From Siphonodentalium dalli (Eukaryota > Mollusca > Scaphopoda > Gadilida > Siphonodentaliidae), in contig CP136061.1 of the NCBI GenBank assembly GCA_032622095.1, forward strand, positions 2,294,001 through 2,358,000: a stretch of 64,000 nucleotides of DNA. The letters are read 5' to 3'. Below are positions 1 through 15,249 of the stretch, in pieces. Positions within the stretch are counted from its first letter, which is position 1, and every line of letters starts with the position of its first letter. The notes beneath the pieces are model-generated. The model was not told where the DNA came from and searched no databases. It was given only the letters and a program-made list of their open reading frames with translations. The position numbers and the translations under genes are program-made.

Positions 1-3000
1 GTTGAGGCGTATATAAAGGTCTCTAATAACAGCATGCTGGCATACTGAACCAGATGACCTACGACTAAACACATACTCAGAAGTGAACATTGAGACTTAT
101 ATAAAGGTCTCTAATAACAGCACGCTGACATACTGAATCAGATGACCTACGACTAAACACATACTCAGAAGTGAACAATGATGCTTATATAAAGGTCTCT
201 AATAACAGCATGCTGCCATACTGAATCAGATGACCTACGACTAAACACATAATCAGAAGTAAACATTGATGTTTATATAAAGGTCTCTAATAACAGCATG
301 CTGGCATAGTGAATCAGATGACCTTCAACTAAACACATACTCAGAAGTAAACATTGAGGCTTATATAAAGGTATATAATAACAGTATGCTGGCACACTGA
401 ATCAGATGACCTATAACACATAATCAGATGTGAACAGTGAGGCTTATATAAAGGTATCTATTAACAGCATGCTGGCATACTGAATCAGATGACGTGCGAC
501 TAAACACATAATCAGAAGTTAACAGTGAGGCTTATATAACGGTCTTTAATATCAGCATGCTGGCATACTGAATCAGATGACCTACGACTAAACACATAAT
601 CAGAAGTGAACATTGAGGCTTATATAAAGGTATATAATAACAGCATGCTGGCAAACTGAATCAGATGACATACGACTCAACACATACTCAGAAGTGAACA
701 TTGATGCTTATATAAGGGTCTCTAAAAACAGCATGCTGACATACTGAATCAGACCACCTACGACTAAACACATACTCAGAAGTAAACATTGAGGCTTATA
801 TAAAGTTCTCTAATAACAGCATAGTGGCATACTGAATCAGATGACCAACTGCTAAACACATAATCAGAAATGAACATTGATGTTTATATAAAGGTATCTA
901 ATAACAGTATGATGGCATACTGAATCAGATGACCTACGACTAAACACATATTCAGAAGTGAACACTGAGGCTTATATAAAGGTATATAATAACAGCATGC
1001 TGGCATACTGAATCAGATGACCTACGAATAAACACATAATTAGAAGTGAACGTTGAGGCTTATATAAAGGTCTCTAATAACAGCATGTTGGCAATCTGAA
1101 CCAGATGACCTACGACTAACACATAATCAGACGTGAACACTGATGCTTATATAAAGGTATATAATAACAGCATGCTGGCATACTGAATCAGATGACCTAC
1201 GAATAAACGCATACTCAGAAGTGAACATTGAGACTTATATAAAGGTCTCTAATAACAGCCCGCTGGCATACTGAATCAGATGATCTACGATTAAACATAT
1301 AATCAGAAGTGAACGTTGAGGCTTATATAAAGGTCTCTAATAACAGTATGCTGGCATACTTAATCAGATGACGTGCGACTAAACACATAATCAGAAGTGA
1401 ACATCGAGGCTTATATAAAGGTCTCTAATAACAGTATGCTGGCATACTGAATCAGATGACCTACGACTAAACACGTAATCAGACGTGAACATTGAGGCTT
1501 ATATAAAGGTCTCTAATAACAGCCCGCTGGCATACTGAATCAAATGACCTACGACTAAACACATAATCAGAAGTGAACATTGAGGTTATATAAAGGTCTC
1601 TAATAACATCAAGCTGGCATACTGAATCAGATGACCTACGACTAAACACATAATCAGAAGTGATCGTTGAGGCTTATATAAAGGTCTCTAATAACAGCAT
1701 ACTGGCATACTGAATCAGATGACCTACGACTAAACACATAATCAGAAGTGAACATTGAGGCTTATATAAAGGTCTCTAATAACATCAAGCTGGCATACTG
1801 AATCAGACGACCTACGACTAAACACATAATCAGAAGTGATCGTTGAGGCTTATATAAAGGTCTCTAATAACATCAAGCTGGCATACTGAATCAGATGATC
1901 TACGATTAAACATATAATCAGAAGTGAACACTGAGACTTATATAAAGGTCTCTAATAACAGCATGCTGGAATACTGAATCAGACGACCTACGACTAAAAC
2001 ATAATCAGAAGTGATCGTTGAGGCTTATATAAAGGTCTCTAATAACAGCATACTGGAATACTGAATCAGATGACCTACGACTAAACATATAATCAGAAGT
2101 GAACATTGTTGCTTATATAAAGGTCTCTAATAACAGCATGCTGGCATACTGAATCAGATGACCTACGACTAAACACATAATCAGAAGTGAACATTGAGGC
2201 TTATATAAAGGTCTCTAATAACATCAAGCTGGCATACTGAATCAGATGATCTACGATTAAACATATAATCAGAAGTGAACACTGAGACTTATATAAAGGT
2301 CTCTAATAACAGCATACTGGAATACTGAATCAGATGACCTACGACTAAACATATAATCAGAAGTGAACATTGTTGCTTATATAAAGGTCTCTAATAACAG
2401 CATGCTGATATACTGAATCAGATGACCTACGACTAAACACATAATCAGAAGTGATCTTTGAGGCTTATATAAAGGTCTCTAATAACAGCATACTGGCATA
2501 CTGAATCAGATGACATACGACTAAACACATAATCAGAAGTGAACATTGAGACTTATATAAAGTTCTCTAATAACTGTATGCTGGCATACTGAATCAGATG
2601 ACATACGACTAAACACATAATCAGAAGTGAACATTGAGGTTTATATAAAGGTCTCTAATAACAGCATGTTGGCATACTGAATCAGATGACCTACGACTAA
2701 TCACATAATCAGACGTGAACAGTGAGGCTTATATAAAAGTCTCTTATAACAGCATGCTGCATACTGAATCAGATTAACTACGACTAAGCACATACTCAGA
2801 AGTGAACATTGTTGCTTGTATAAAGGTCTCTAATAACAGCATGCTGATATACTGAATCAGATGACCTACGACTAAACACATAATCAGAAGTGAACATTGA
2901 GACTTATATAAAGCTCTCTAATAACAGCATGCTGGCATACTGAATCAGATGAACTACGACTAAACACATAATCAGAAGTGAACACTGAGACTTATATAAA

Positions 3001-4420
3001 GGTCTCTAATAACAGCATACTGGCATACTGAATCAGACGACCTACGACTAAACATATAATCAGAAGTGAACAGTGGGGCTTATACAAAGGTATATAATAA
3101 CAGCATGCTGCCATACTGAATCAGATAACCTACGACTAAACACATAATGAGAAGTGAACATTCAGGCTTATATAAAGGTATCTAATAACAGCACGCTGGC
3201 ATACTGAATCAGATGACCTACGACTAAACACATAATCAAAAGTGAACATTGAGACTTATATAAAGCTCTCTAATAACAGCATGCTGGCATACTGAATCAG
3301 ATGACCTACGACTAAACACATAATCAGAAGTGATCGTTGAGGCTTATATAAAGGTCTCTAATAACAGCATGCTGGCATACTGAAGGAGATGACCTACGAC
3401 TAAACACATAATCAGAAGTGAACATTGAGACTTATATAAAGCTCTCTAATAACAGCATGCTGCCATACTGAATCAGATGACCTACGACTAAACACATAAT
3501 GAGAAGTGAACATTGATGTTTATATAAAGGTCTCTAATAACAGCATGCTGGCATACAGAATCAGATGACCTACGACTAAACACATAATCAGAAGTGAACA
3601 TTGAGACTTATATAAAGCTCTCTAATAACAGCATGCTGGCATACTGAATCAGATGACCTACGACTAAACACATAGTCAGAAGTGAACACTGAGACTTATA
3701 TAAAGGTCTCTAATAACAGCATGCTGGCATACTGAATCAGATGACCTACGACTAAACACATAGTCAGAAGTGAACATTGAGGTTGATATAAATGTCTCTA
3801 ATAACAGCATGCTGGCATACTGAATCAGATGACCTATGACTAAACACATAATAATCAGAAGTGAACATTGAGGCTTATATAAAGGTCTCTAATAACATCA
3901 TGCTGACATACTGAATCAGATGACCTACGACTAAACACATAATCAGAAGTGAACATTGAGGCTTATATAAAAGTCTCTTATAACAGCATGCTGCATACTG
4001 AATCAGATTACCTACGACTAAGCACATAATCAGAAGTGAACATTGTTGCTTATATAAAGGTCTCTAATAACAGCATGCTGGCATACTGCATCAGATGACC
4101 TACGACTAAACACATACTCAGAAGTGAACATTGAGTCTTATATAAAGGTCTCTAATAACAGTATACTGACATACTGAATCAGATGACCTACGACTAACCA
4201 CATAATCAGAAGTGAACATTGAGGCTTATATAAAGGTCTCTAATAACAGCATGCTGGCACACTGAATCAAATGACCTACTACTAAACACATAATCAGAAG
4301 TAAAAATTGAGGCATATATAATGGTCTCTAATAACAGCATGCTGGCAGACTGAATCAGATGACCTACGACTAAACACATAATCAGAAGTGAACATTGAGG
4401 CTTATATAACGGTCTCTAAT

Positions 4421-7400
4421 AACAGCACGCTGGCATACTGAATCAGATGACCTACGACTAAACACATAATCAGAAGTGAACATTGAGGCTTATATAACGG
4501 TCTCTAATAACAGCATGCTGACATACTGAATCAGATGACATACGACTAAACACATATTCAGAAGTGAACATTGAGACTTATATGAAGGTATCTAATAACA
4601 GCATGCTGGCATACTGAATCAGATGACCTACGACTAAACACATAATCAAACGTGAACATTGAGACTTATATAAAGGTCTCTAATAACAGCATGCTGACAT
4701 ACTAAATCAGATGACCAACGACCAAACACATAATCAGAAGTGAACGTTGAGGCTTATATAAAGGTCTCTAATAACAGCATGCTGGCGTACTGAATCAGAT
4801 GACCTACGACTAAACACATAATCAAAAGTGAACATTGAGGCTTATATAACGGTCACTAATAACAGCATGCTGGCATACTGAATCAGATGACCTACGACTA
4901 AACACATATTCAGAAGTGAACATTGAGACTTATATAAAGGTCTCTAATAACAGCATGCTGGCACACTGAATCAAATGACCTACTACTAAACACATAATCA
5001 AACGTGAACATTGAGACTTATATAAAGGTCTCTAATAACAGCATGCTGACATACTAAATCAGATGACCAACGACCAAACACATAATCAGAAGTGAACGTT
5101 GAGGCTTATATAAAGGTCTCTAATAACAGCATGCTGGCACACTGAATCAAATGACCTACTACTAAACACATAATCAGAAGTGAACATTGAGGCCTATATA
5201 AAGGTCTCTAATAACAGTATACTGACATACTGAATCAGATGACCTACGACTAACCATATAATCAAAAGTAAACATTGAGGCTTATATAAAGGTATATAAT
5301 AACAGCATGCTGACGTACTCAATCAGATGACCAACGACCAAACCCATAATCTGAAGTTAACGTTGAGGCTTATATAAAGGTCTATAATAACAGCATGCTG
5401 GCACACTGAATCAAATGACCTACTACTAAACACATAATCAGAAGTGAACATTGAGGCATATATAATGGTCTCTAATAACAGCATGCTGGTATACTGAATC
5501 AGATGACCTACGACTGAACACATAATCAAAAGTGAACATTGAGGCTTATATAAAGGTCTATAATAACAGCATGCTGACATACTGAACCAGATGACCTACG
5601 ACTAAACACATAATCAGAAGTGAACATTGAGGCTTATATAAAGGTCTAAAATAACAGCGTGCTGACATACTGAATCAGATGACCAACGACCAAACACATA
5701 ATCAGAAGTGAACGTTGAGACTTATATAAGGGTCTCTAATAACAGCATGCTGGCATACTGAATCAGACGACCAACGACTAAACACGTAATCTGAAGTGAA
5801 CATTGAGGCTTATACAAAGGTCTCTAATAAATGTATGCTGGCATACTGAATCAGATGACCTACGACTAAACACATAATCTGAAGTGTACAATGAGGCATA
5901 TGTTAAGGTCTCTGAAAACGGCATGCTGGCATACTGAATCAGATGACCTGCGACTAAACACATAATCAAACGTGAACAGTGCGGCTTATATAAAGGTCTC
6001 TAATAACAGCATGCTGGTATACTGAATCAGATGACCTACGACTAAACACATATTCAGAAGTGAACATTGAGGCTTATATAAATGTCTCTAATAACAGCAT
6101 GCTGGCGTACTGAATCAGATGACCTACGACTAAACACATATTCAGAAGTGAACATTGAGGCTTATATAAAGGTCTCTAATAACAGCATGCTGGCGTACTG
6201 AATCAGATGACCTACGACTAAACAGATATTCAGAAGTGAACATTGCGACTTAAATAAAGGTCTCTAATAACAGCATGCTGGCATACTGAATCAGATGACC
6301 TACGACTGAACATATAATCAAAAGTGAACATTGAGGCTTATATAACGGTCTCTAATAACAGCATGCTGACATACTAAATCAGATGACCAACGACCAAACA
6401 CATAATCAGAAGTGAACGTTGAGTCTTATATAAAGGTCTCTAATAACAGCATTCTGACATACTAAATCAGATGACCAACGACCAAACACATAATCAGAAG
6501 TGAACGTTGAGTCTTATATAAAGGTCTCTAATAACAGCATTCTGACATACTAAATCAGATGACCAACGACTAAACACATACTCAGAAGTGAACATTGAGG
6601 CTTATATAAAGGTCTCTAATAACAGCATGCTGGCACACTGAATCAAATGACCTACTACTAAACACATAATCAGAAGTGAACATTGAGGCCTATATAAAGG
6701 TCTCTAATAACAGTATACTGACATACTGAATCAGATGACCTACGACTAACCATATAATCAAAAGTAAACATTGAGGCTTATATAAAGGTATATAATAACA
6801 GCATGCTGACGTACTCAATCAGATGACCAACGACCAAACACATAATCTGAAGTTAACGTTGAGGCTTATATAAAGGTCTCTAATAACAGCATGTTGTCAT
6901 ACTGAATCAGATGACAAACGACTAAACACATAATCAGAAGTGAACATTGAGGCTTATATAACGGTCTCTAATAACAGCATGCTGGCAGACTGAATCAGAT
7001 GACCTACGACTAAACACATAATCAGAAGTGAACATTGAGGCTTATATAAAGGTCTCTAATAACAGCATGCTAACATACTGAATCAGATGACCTACGACTA
7101 AACACATATTCAGAAGTGAACATTGAGGCTTATATAACGGTCTCTAATAACAGCCCGCTGGCATACTGAATCAGATGACCTACGACTAAACACATAATCA
7201 GAAGTGAACATTGAGGCTTATATAACGGTCTCTAATAACAGCATGCTGACATACTGAATCAGATGACATACGACTAAACACATATTCAGAAGTGAACATT
7301 GAGACTTATATGAAGGTATCTAATAACAGCATGCTGGCATACTGAATCAGATGACCTACGACTAAACACATAATCAAACGTGAACATTGAGACTTATATA

Positions 7401-9880
7401 AAGGTCTCTAATAACAGCATGCTGACATACTAAATCAGATGACCAACGACCAAACACATAATCAGAAGTGAACGTTGAGGCTTATATAAAGGTCTCTAAT
7501 AACAGCATGCTGGCGTACTGAATCAGATGACCTACGACTAAACACATAATCAAAAGTGAACATTGAGGCTTATATAACGGTCACTAATAACAGCATGCTG
7601 GCATACTGAATCAGATGACCTACGACTAAACACATATTCAGAAGTGAACATTGAGACTTATATAAAGGTCTCTAATAACAGCATGCTGGCACACTGAATC
7701 AAATGACCTACTACTAAACACATAATCAAACGTGAACATTGAGACTTATATAAAGGTCTCTAATAACAGCATGCTGACATACTAAATCAGATGACCAACG
7801 ACCAAACACATAATCAGAAGTGAACGTTGAGGCTTATATAAAGGTCTCTAATAACAGCATGCTGGCACACTGAATCAAATGACCTACGACTAAACACATA
7901 TTCAGAAGTGAACATTGAGGCTTATATAAAGGTCTCTAATAACAGCATGCTGGCACACTGAATCAAATGACCTACTACTAAACACATAATCAGAAGTGAA
8001 CATTGAGGCCTATATAAAGGTCTCTAATAACAGTATACTGACATACTGAATCAGATGACCTACGACTAACCATATAATCAAAAGTAAACATTGAGGCTTA
8101 TATAAAGGTATATAATAACAGCATGCTGACGTACTCAATCAGATGACCAACGACCAAACACATAATCTGAAGTTAACGTTGAGGCTTATATAAAGGTCTA
8201 TAATAACAGCATGCTGGCACACTGAATCAAATGACCTACTACTAAACACATAATCAGAAGTGAACATTGAGGCATATATAATGGTCTCTAATAACAGCAT
8301 GCTGGTATACTGAATCAGATGACCTACGACTGAACACATAATCAAAAGTGAACATTGAGGCTTATATAAAGGTCTATAATAACAGCATGCTGGCACACTG
8401 AATCAAATGACCTACTACTAAACACATAATCAGAAGTGAACATTGAGGCATATATAATGGTCTCTAATAACAGCATGCTGGTATACTGAATCAGATGACC
8501 TACGACTGAACACATAATCAAAAGTGAACATTGAGGCTTATATAAAGGTCTATAATAACAGCATGCTGACATACTGAACCAGATGACCTACGACTAAACA
8601 CATAATCAGAAGTGAACATTGAGGCTTATATAAAGGTCTAAAATAACAGCGTGCTGACATACTGAATCAGATGACCAACGACCAAACACATAATCAGAAG
8701 TGAACGTTGAGACTTATATAAGGGTCTCTAATAACAGCATGCTGGCATACTGAATCAGACGACCAACGACTAAACACGTAATCTGAAGTGAACATTGAGG
8801 CTTATACAAAGGTCTCTAATAAATGTATGCTGGCATACTGAATCAGATGACCTACGACTAAACACATAATCTGAAGTGTACAATGAGGCATATGTTAAGG
8901 TCTCTGAAAACGGCATGCTGGCATACTGAATCAGATGACCTGCGACTAAACACATAATCAAACGTGAACAGTGCGGCTTATATAAAGGTCTCTAATAACA
9001 GCATGCTGGTATACTGAATCAGATGACCTACGACTAAACACATATTCAGAAGTGAACATTGAGGCTTATATAAATGTCTCTAATAACAGCATGCTGGCGT
9101 ACTGAATCAGATGACCTACGACTAAACACATATTCAGAAGTGAACATTGAGGCTTATATAAAGGTCTCTAATAACAGCATGCTGGCGTACTGAATCAGAT
9201 GACCAACGACTAAACAGATATTCAGAAGTGAACATTGCGACTTAAATAAAGGTCTCTAATAACAGCATGCTGGCATACTGAATCAGATGACCTACGACTG
9301 AACATATAATCAAAAGTGAACATTGAGGCTTATATAACGGTCTCTAATAACAGCATGCTGACATACTAAATCAGATGACCAACGACCAAACACATAATCA
9401 GAAGTGAACGTTGAGTCTTATATAAAGGTCTCTAATAACAGCATTCTGACATACTAAATCAGATGACCAACGACCAAACACATAATCAGAAGTGAACGTT
9501 GAGTCTTATATAAAGGTCTCTAATAACAGCATTCTGACATACTAAATCAGATGACCAACGACTAAACACATACTCAGAAGTGAACATTGAGGCTTATATA
9601 AAGGTCTCTAATAACAGCATGCTGGCACACTGAATCAAATGACCTACTACTAAACACATAATCAGAAGTGAACATTGAGGCTTATATAAAGGTCTCTAAT
9701 AACAGTATACTGACATACTGAATCAGATGACCTACGACTAACCATATAATCAAAAGTAAACATTGAGGCTTATATAAAGGTATATAATAACAGCATGCTG
9801 ACGTACTCAATCAGATGACCAACGACCAAACACATAATCTGAAGTTAACGTTGAGGCTTATATAAAGGTCTCTAATAACA
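4421..9880. repeat. Higher-order repeat, two copies about 2.7-3.0 kb
   Basis: Within the satellite, a block from about 4.42 to 7.1 kb is repeated from 7.15 kb onward. Diagnostic variant monomers recur at offset 2728 bp (31 monomers: 4421 and 7149), then 2816 bp (32 monomers: 5323 and 8139), then 2992 bp (34 monomers: 5778 and 8770). The growing offset means the second copy gained whole monomers, including an extra two-monomer (176-bp) duplication near 8.34-8.57 kb. This points to unequal exchange. The outer ends are approximate. Confidence 0.85.
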
Positions 9881-11189
9881 GCATGCTGGCACACTGAATC
9901 AAATGACCTACTACTAAACACATAATCAGAAGTGAACATTGATGCATATATAATGGTCTCTAATAACAGCATGTTGGCGTACTGAATCAGATGACCTACG
10001 ACTAAACACATAATCAAAAGTGAACATTGAGGCTTATATAACGGTCTCTAATAACAGCATGCTGGCATACTGAATCAGATGAACTACGACTAAACACATA
10101 ATCAGAAGTGAACAATGAGACTTATATAAATGTCTCTAATAACAGCATGCTGGCATACTGAATCAGATGACCTACGACTAAACACATAATCAAAAGTGAA
10201 CATTGAGGCTTATATAAAGGTATCTAATAACAGCATGCTGGCATACTGAATCAGATGACCTACGACTAAACACATAATCAGAAGTGAACATTGAGACTTA
10301 TATAAAGGTCTCTAATAACAGCATGCTGGCACACTGAATCAAATGACCTAATACTAAACACATAATCAGAAGTGAACATTGAGGCCTATATAAAGGTCTC
10401 TAATAACAGTATACTGACATACTGAATCAGATGACCTACGACTAACCACATAATCAGAAGTGAACATTGAGGCTTATATAAAGGTATATAATAACAGCAT
10501 GCTGACGTACTCAATCAGATGACCAACGACCAAACACATAATCTGATTTTAACGTTGAGGCTTATATAAAGGTCTCTAATAACAGCATGCTGGCACACTG
10601 AATCAAATGACCTACTACTAAACACATAATCAGAAGTGAACATTGAGGCATATATAATGGTCTCTAATAACAGCATGCTGGCGTACTGAATCAGATGACC
10701 TACGACTAAACACATAATCAGAAGTGAACATTGAGGCTTATATAACGGTCTCTAATAACAGCATGCTGGCATACTGAATCAGATGACCTACGACTAAACA
10801 CATATTCAGAAGTGAACATTGAGACTTATATAAAGGTCTCTAATAACAGCATGCTGGCACACTGAATCAAATGACCTACTACTAAACACATAATCAGAAG
10901 TGAACATTGAGGCTTATATAAAGGTCTCTAATAACAGCATGCTGGCGTACTGAATCAGATGACCTACGACTAAACACATATTCAGAAGTGAACATTGAGG
11001 CTTATATAAATGTCTCTAATAACATCATGCTGGCGTACTGAATCAGATGACCTACGACTAAACACATATTCAGAAGTGAACATTGAGGCTTATATAAAGG
11101 TCTCTAATAACAGCATGCTGGCGTACTGAATCAGATGACCTACGACTGAACATATAATCAAAAGTGAACATTGAGGCTTATATAAAGGT

Positions 11190-13780
11190 CTCAAATAACA
11201 GCATGCTGACATACTGAATCAGATGACCTACGACTAAACACATAATCAGAAGTGAACATTGAGGCTTATATAAAGGTCTCTAATAACAGCATGCTGGCAT
11301 ACTGAATCAGATGACCAACGACCAAACACATAATCAGAAGTGAACGTTGAGGCTTATATAAAGGTCTCTAATAACAGTATACTGACATACTGAATCAGAT
11401 GACCTACGACTAACCACATAATCAGAAGTGAACATTGAGGCTTATATAAAGGTATATAATAACAGCATGCTGACGTATTCAATCAGATGACCAACGACCA
11501 AACACATAATCTGAAGATAACGTTGAGGCTTATATAAAGGTCTCTAATAACAGCATGCTGGCACACTGAATCAAATGACCTACTACTAAACACATACTCA
11601 GATGTGAACATTGAGGCATATATACTGGTCTCTAATAACAGCATGCTGGCGTACTGAATCAGATGACCTACGACTAAACACATAATCAAAAGTGAACATT
11701 GAGGCTTATATAACGGTCTCTAATAACAGCATGCTGGCATACTGAATCAGATGACCTACGACTAGACACATATTCAGAAGTGAACATTGAGACTTATATA
11801 AAGGTCTCTAATAACAGCATGATGGCACACTGAATCAAATGACCTACTACTAATCACATAATCAGAAGTGAACATTAAGGCCTATATAAAGGTCTCTAAT
11901 AACAGTATACCGACATACTGAATCAGATGACCTACGACTAACCACATAATCAGAAGTGAAAATTGAGGCTTATATAAAGGTATATAATAACAGCATGCTG
12001 ACGTACTCAATCAGATGACCAACGACCAAACACATAATCTGAAGTTAACGTTGAGGCTTATATAAAGGTCTCTAATAACAGCATGCTGGCACACTGAATC
12101 AAATGACCTACTACTAAACACATAATCAGAAGTGAACATTGAGGCATATATAATGGTCTCTAATAACGGCATGCTGGCGTACTGAATCAGATGACCTACG
12201 ACTAAACACATAATCAAAAGTGAACACTGAGGCTTATATAACGGTCTCTAATAACAGCATGCTGGCATACTGAATCAGACGATCAACGACTAAACACGTA
12301 TTCTGAAGTGAACATTGAGGCTTATACAAAGGTCTCTAATAAATGTATGCTGGTATACTGAATCAGATGACCTACGACTAAACACATATTCAGAAGTGAA
12401 CATTGAGGCTTATATAAATGTCTCTAATAACAGCATGCTGGCGTACTGAATCAGATGACCTACGACTAAACACATATTCAGAAGTGAACATTGAGGCTTA
12501 TATAAAGGTCTCTAATAACAGCATGCTGACGTACTGAATCAGATGACCTACGACTAAACAGATATTCAGAAGTGAACATTGCGACTTATATAAAGGTATC
12601 TAATAACAGCATGCTGGCATACTGAATCAGATGACCTACGACTGAACATATAATCAAAAGTGAACATTGAGGCTTATATAAAGGTCTCAAATAACAGCAT
12701 GCTGACATACTGAATCAGATGACCTACGACTAAACACATAATCAGAAGTGAACGTTGAGGCTTATATAAAGGGCTCTAATAACAGCATGCTGACATACTA
12801 AATCAGATGACCAACGACCAAACACATAATCAGAAGTGAACGTTGAGGCTTATATAAAGGTCTCTAATAACAGTATACTGACATACTGAATCAGATGACC
12901 TACGACTAACCACATAATCAGAAGTGAACATTGAGGCTTATATAAAGGTATATAATAACAGCATGCTGGCATACTCAATCAGATGACCAACGACCAAACA
13001 CATAATCTGAAGTTAACGTTGAGGCTTATATAAAGGTCTCTAATAACAGCATGCTGGCACACTGAATCAAATGACCTACTACTAAACACATACTCAGAAG
13101 TGAACATTGAGGCATATATACTGGTCTCTAATAACAGCATGCTGGCGTACTGAATCAGATGACCTACGACTAAACACATAATCAAAAGTGAACATTGAGG
13201 CTTATATAACGGTCTCTAATAACAGCATGCTGGCATACTGAATCAGATGACCTACGACTAGACACATATTCAGAAGTGAACATTGAGACTTGTATAAAGG
13301 TCTCTAATAACAGCATGCTGGCACAGTGAATGAAATGACCTACTACTAATCACATAATCAGAAGTGAACATTGAGGCCTATATAAAGGTCTCTAATAACA
13401 GTATACTGACATACTGAATCAGATGACCTACGACTAACCACATAATCAGAAGTGAAAATTGAGGCTTATATAAAGTTATATAATAACAGCATGCTGACGT
13501 ACTCAATCAGATGACCAACGACCAAACACATAATCTGAAGTTAACGTTGAGGCTTATATAAAGGTCTCTAATAACAGCATGCTGGCACACTGAATCAAAT
13601 GACCTACTACTAAACACATAATCAGAAGTGAACATTGAGGCATATATAATGGTCTCTAATAACAGCATGCTGGCGTACTGAATCAGATGACCTACGACTA
13701 AACACATAATCAAAAGTGAACATTGAGGCTTATATAACGGTCTCTAATAACAGCATGCTGGCATACTGAATCAGATGACC
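11190..13780. repeat. Higher-order repeat, offset 1496 bp (17 monomers)
   Basis: Variant monomers at 11345, 11483 and 12011 recur at 12841, 12979 and 13507, all at offset 1496 bp (17 x 88). The similarity fades after about 12.28 kb in the first copy, so each copy is about 1.1 kb. A part of the same material (13.75-14.47 kb) recurs near 17.35-18.05 kb at offset about 3598 bp. Confidence 0.8.
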
Positions 13781-15249
13781 TACGACTAAACACATATTCA
13801 GAAGTGAACACTGAGACTTATATAAAGGTCTCTAATAACAGTATACTGACATACTGAATCAGATGACCTACGACTAACCACATAATCAGAAGTGAACATT
13901 GAGGCTTATATAAAGGTATATAATAACAGCATGCTGACGTACTCAATCAGATGACCAACGACCAAACACATAATCTGAAGTTAACGTTGAGGCTTATATA
14001 AAGGTCTCTAATACCAGCATGCTGGCACACTGAATCAAATGACCTACTACTAAACACATAATCAGAAGTGAACATTGAGGCATATATAATGGTCTCTAAT
14101 AACAGCATGCTGGCGTACTGAATCAAATGACCTACTACTAAACACATAATCAGATGTGAACATTGAGGCATATATAATGGTCTCTAATAACAGCATGCTG
14201 GCGTACTGAATGAGATGACCTACGACTAAACACATAATCAAAAGTGAACATTGAGGCTTATATAACGGTCTCTAATAACAGCATGCTGGCATACTGAATC
14301 AGATGACCTACTACTAAACACATATTCAAAAGTGAACATTGAGACTTATATAAAGGTATCTAATAACAGAATGCTGGCATACTGAATCAGATGACCTACG
14401 ACTAAACACATAATCAAACGTGAACATTGAGACTTATATAAAGGTCTCTAATAACAGCATGCTGACGTACTAAATCAGATGACCTACGACTAAACACATA
14501 ATCAGAAGTGAACATTGAGGCTTATACAAAGGTCTCTAATAAATGTCTGCTGGCTTACTGAATCAGATGACCTACGACTAAACACATAATCAGAAGTGAA
14601 CAGTGAGGCTTATATAAAGGTCTCTAATAACAGCATGCTGGTATACTGAATCAGATGACCTACGACTAAACACATAATCAAACGTGAACATTGAGACTTA
14701 TATAAAGGTCTCTAATAACAGCATGCTGACGTACTAAATCAGATGACCTACGACTAAACACATAATCAGAAGTGAACATTGAGGCTTATACAAAGGTCTC
14801 TAATAAATGTCTGCTGGCATACTGAAGCAGATGACCTACGACTAAACACACAATCTGAAGTGAACATTGAGGCTTATATAAAGGTCTCAAATAACAGCAT
14901 GCTGGCATACTGAATCAGACGACCAATGACTAAACACATAATCTGAAGTGTACAATGAGGCATATGTAAAGGTCTCTGAAAACAGCATGCTGGCATACTG
15001 AATCAGATGACCTGCGACTAAACACATAATCAAACGTGAACAGTGCGGCTTATATAAAGGTCTCTAATAACAGCATGCTGACATACTGAATCAGATGACC
15101 TCCAACTAAACACATAATCAAACGTGAACAGTGCGGCTTATATAAAGGTATCTAATAACAGTATGCTGGCATACTGAATCAGATGACCTACGACTAAACA
15201 CATAATCAGAAGTGAACAATGCGGCATATATAAAGGTCTCTAATAACAG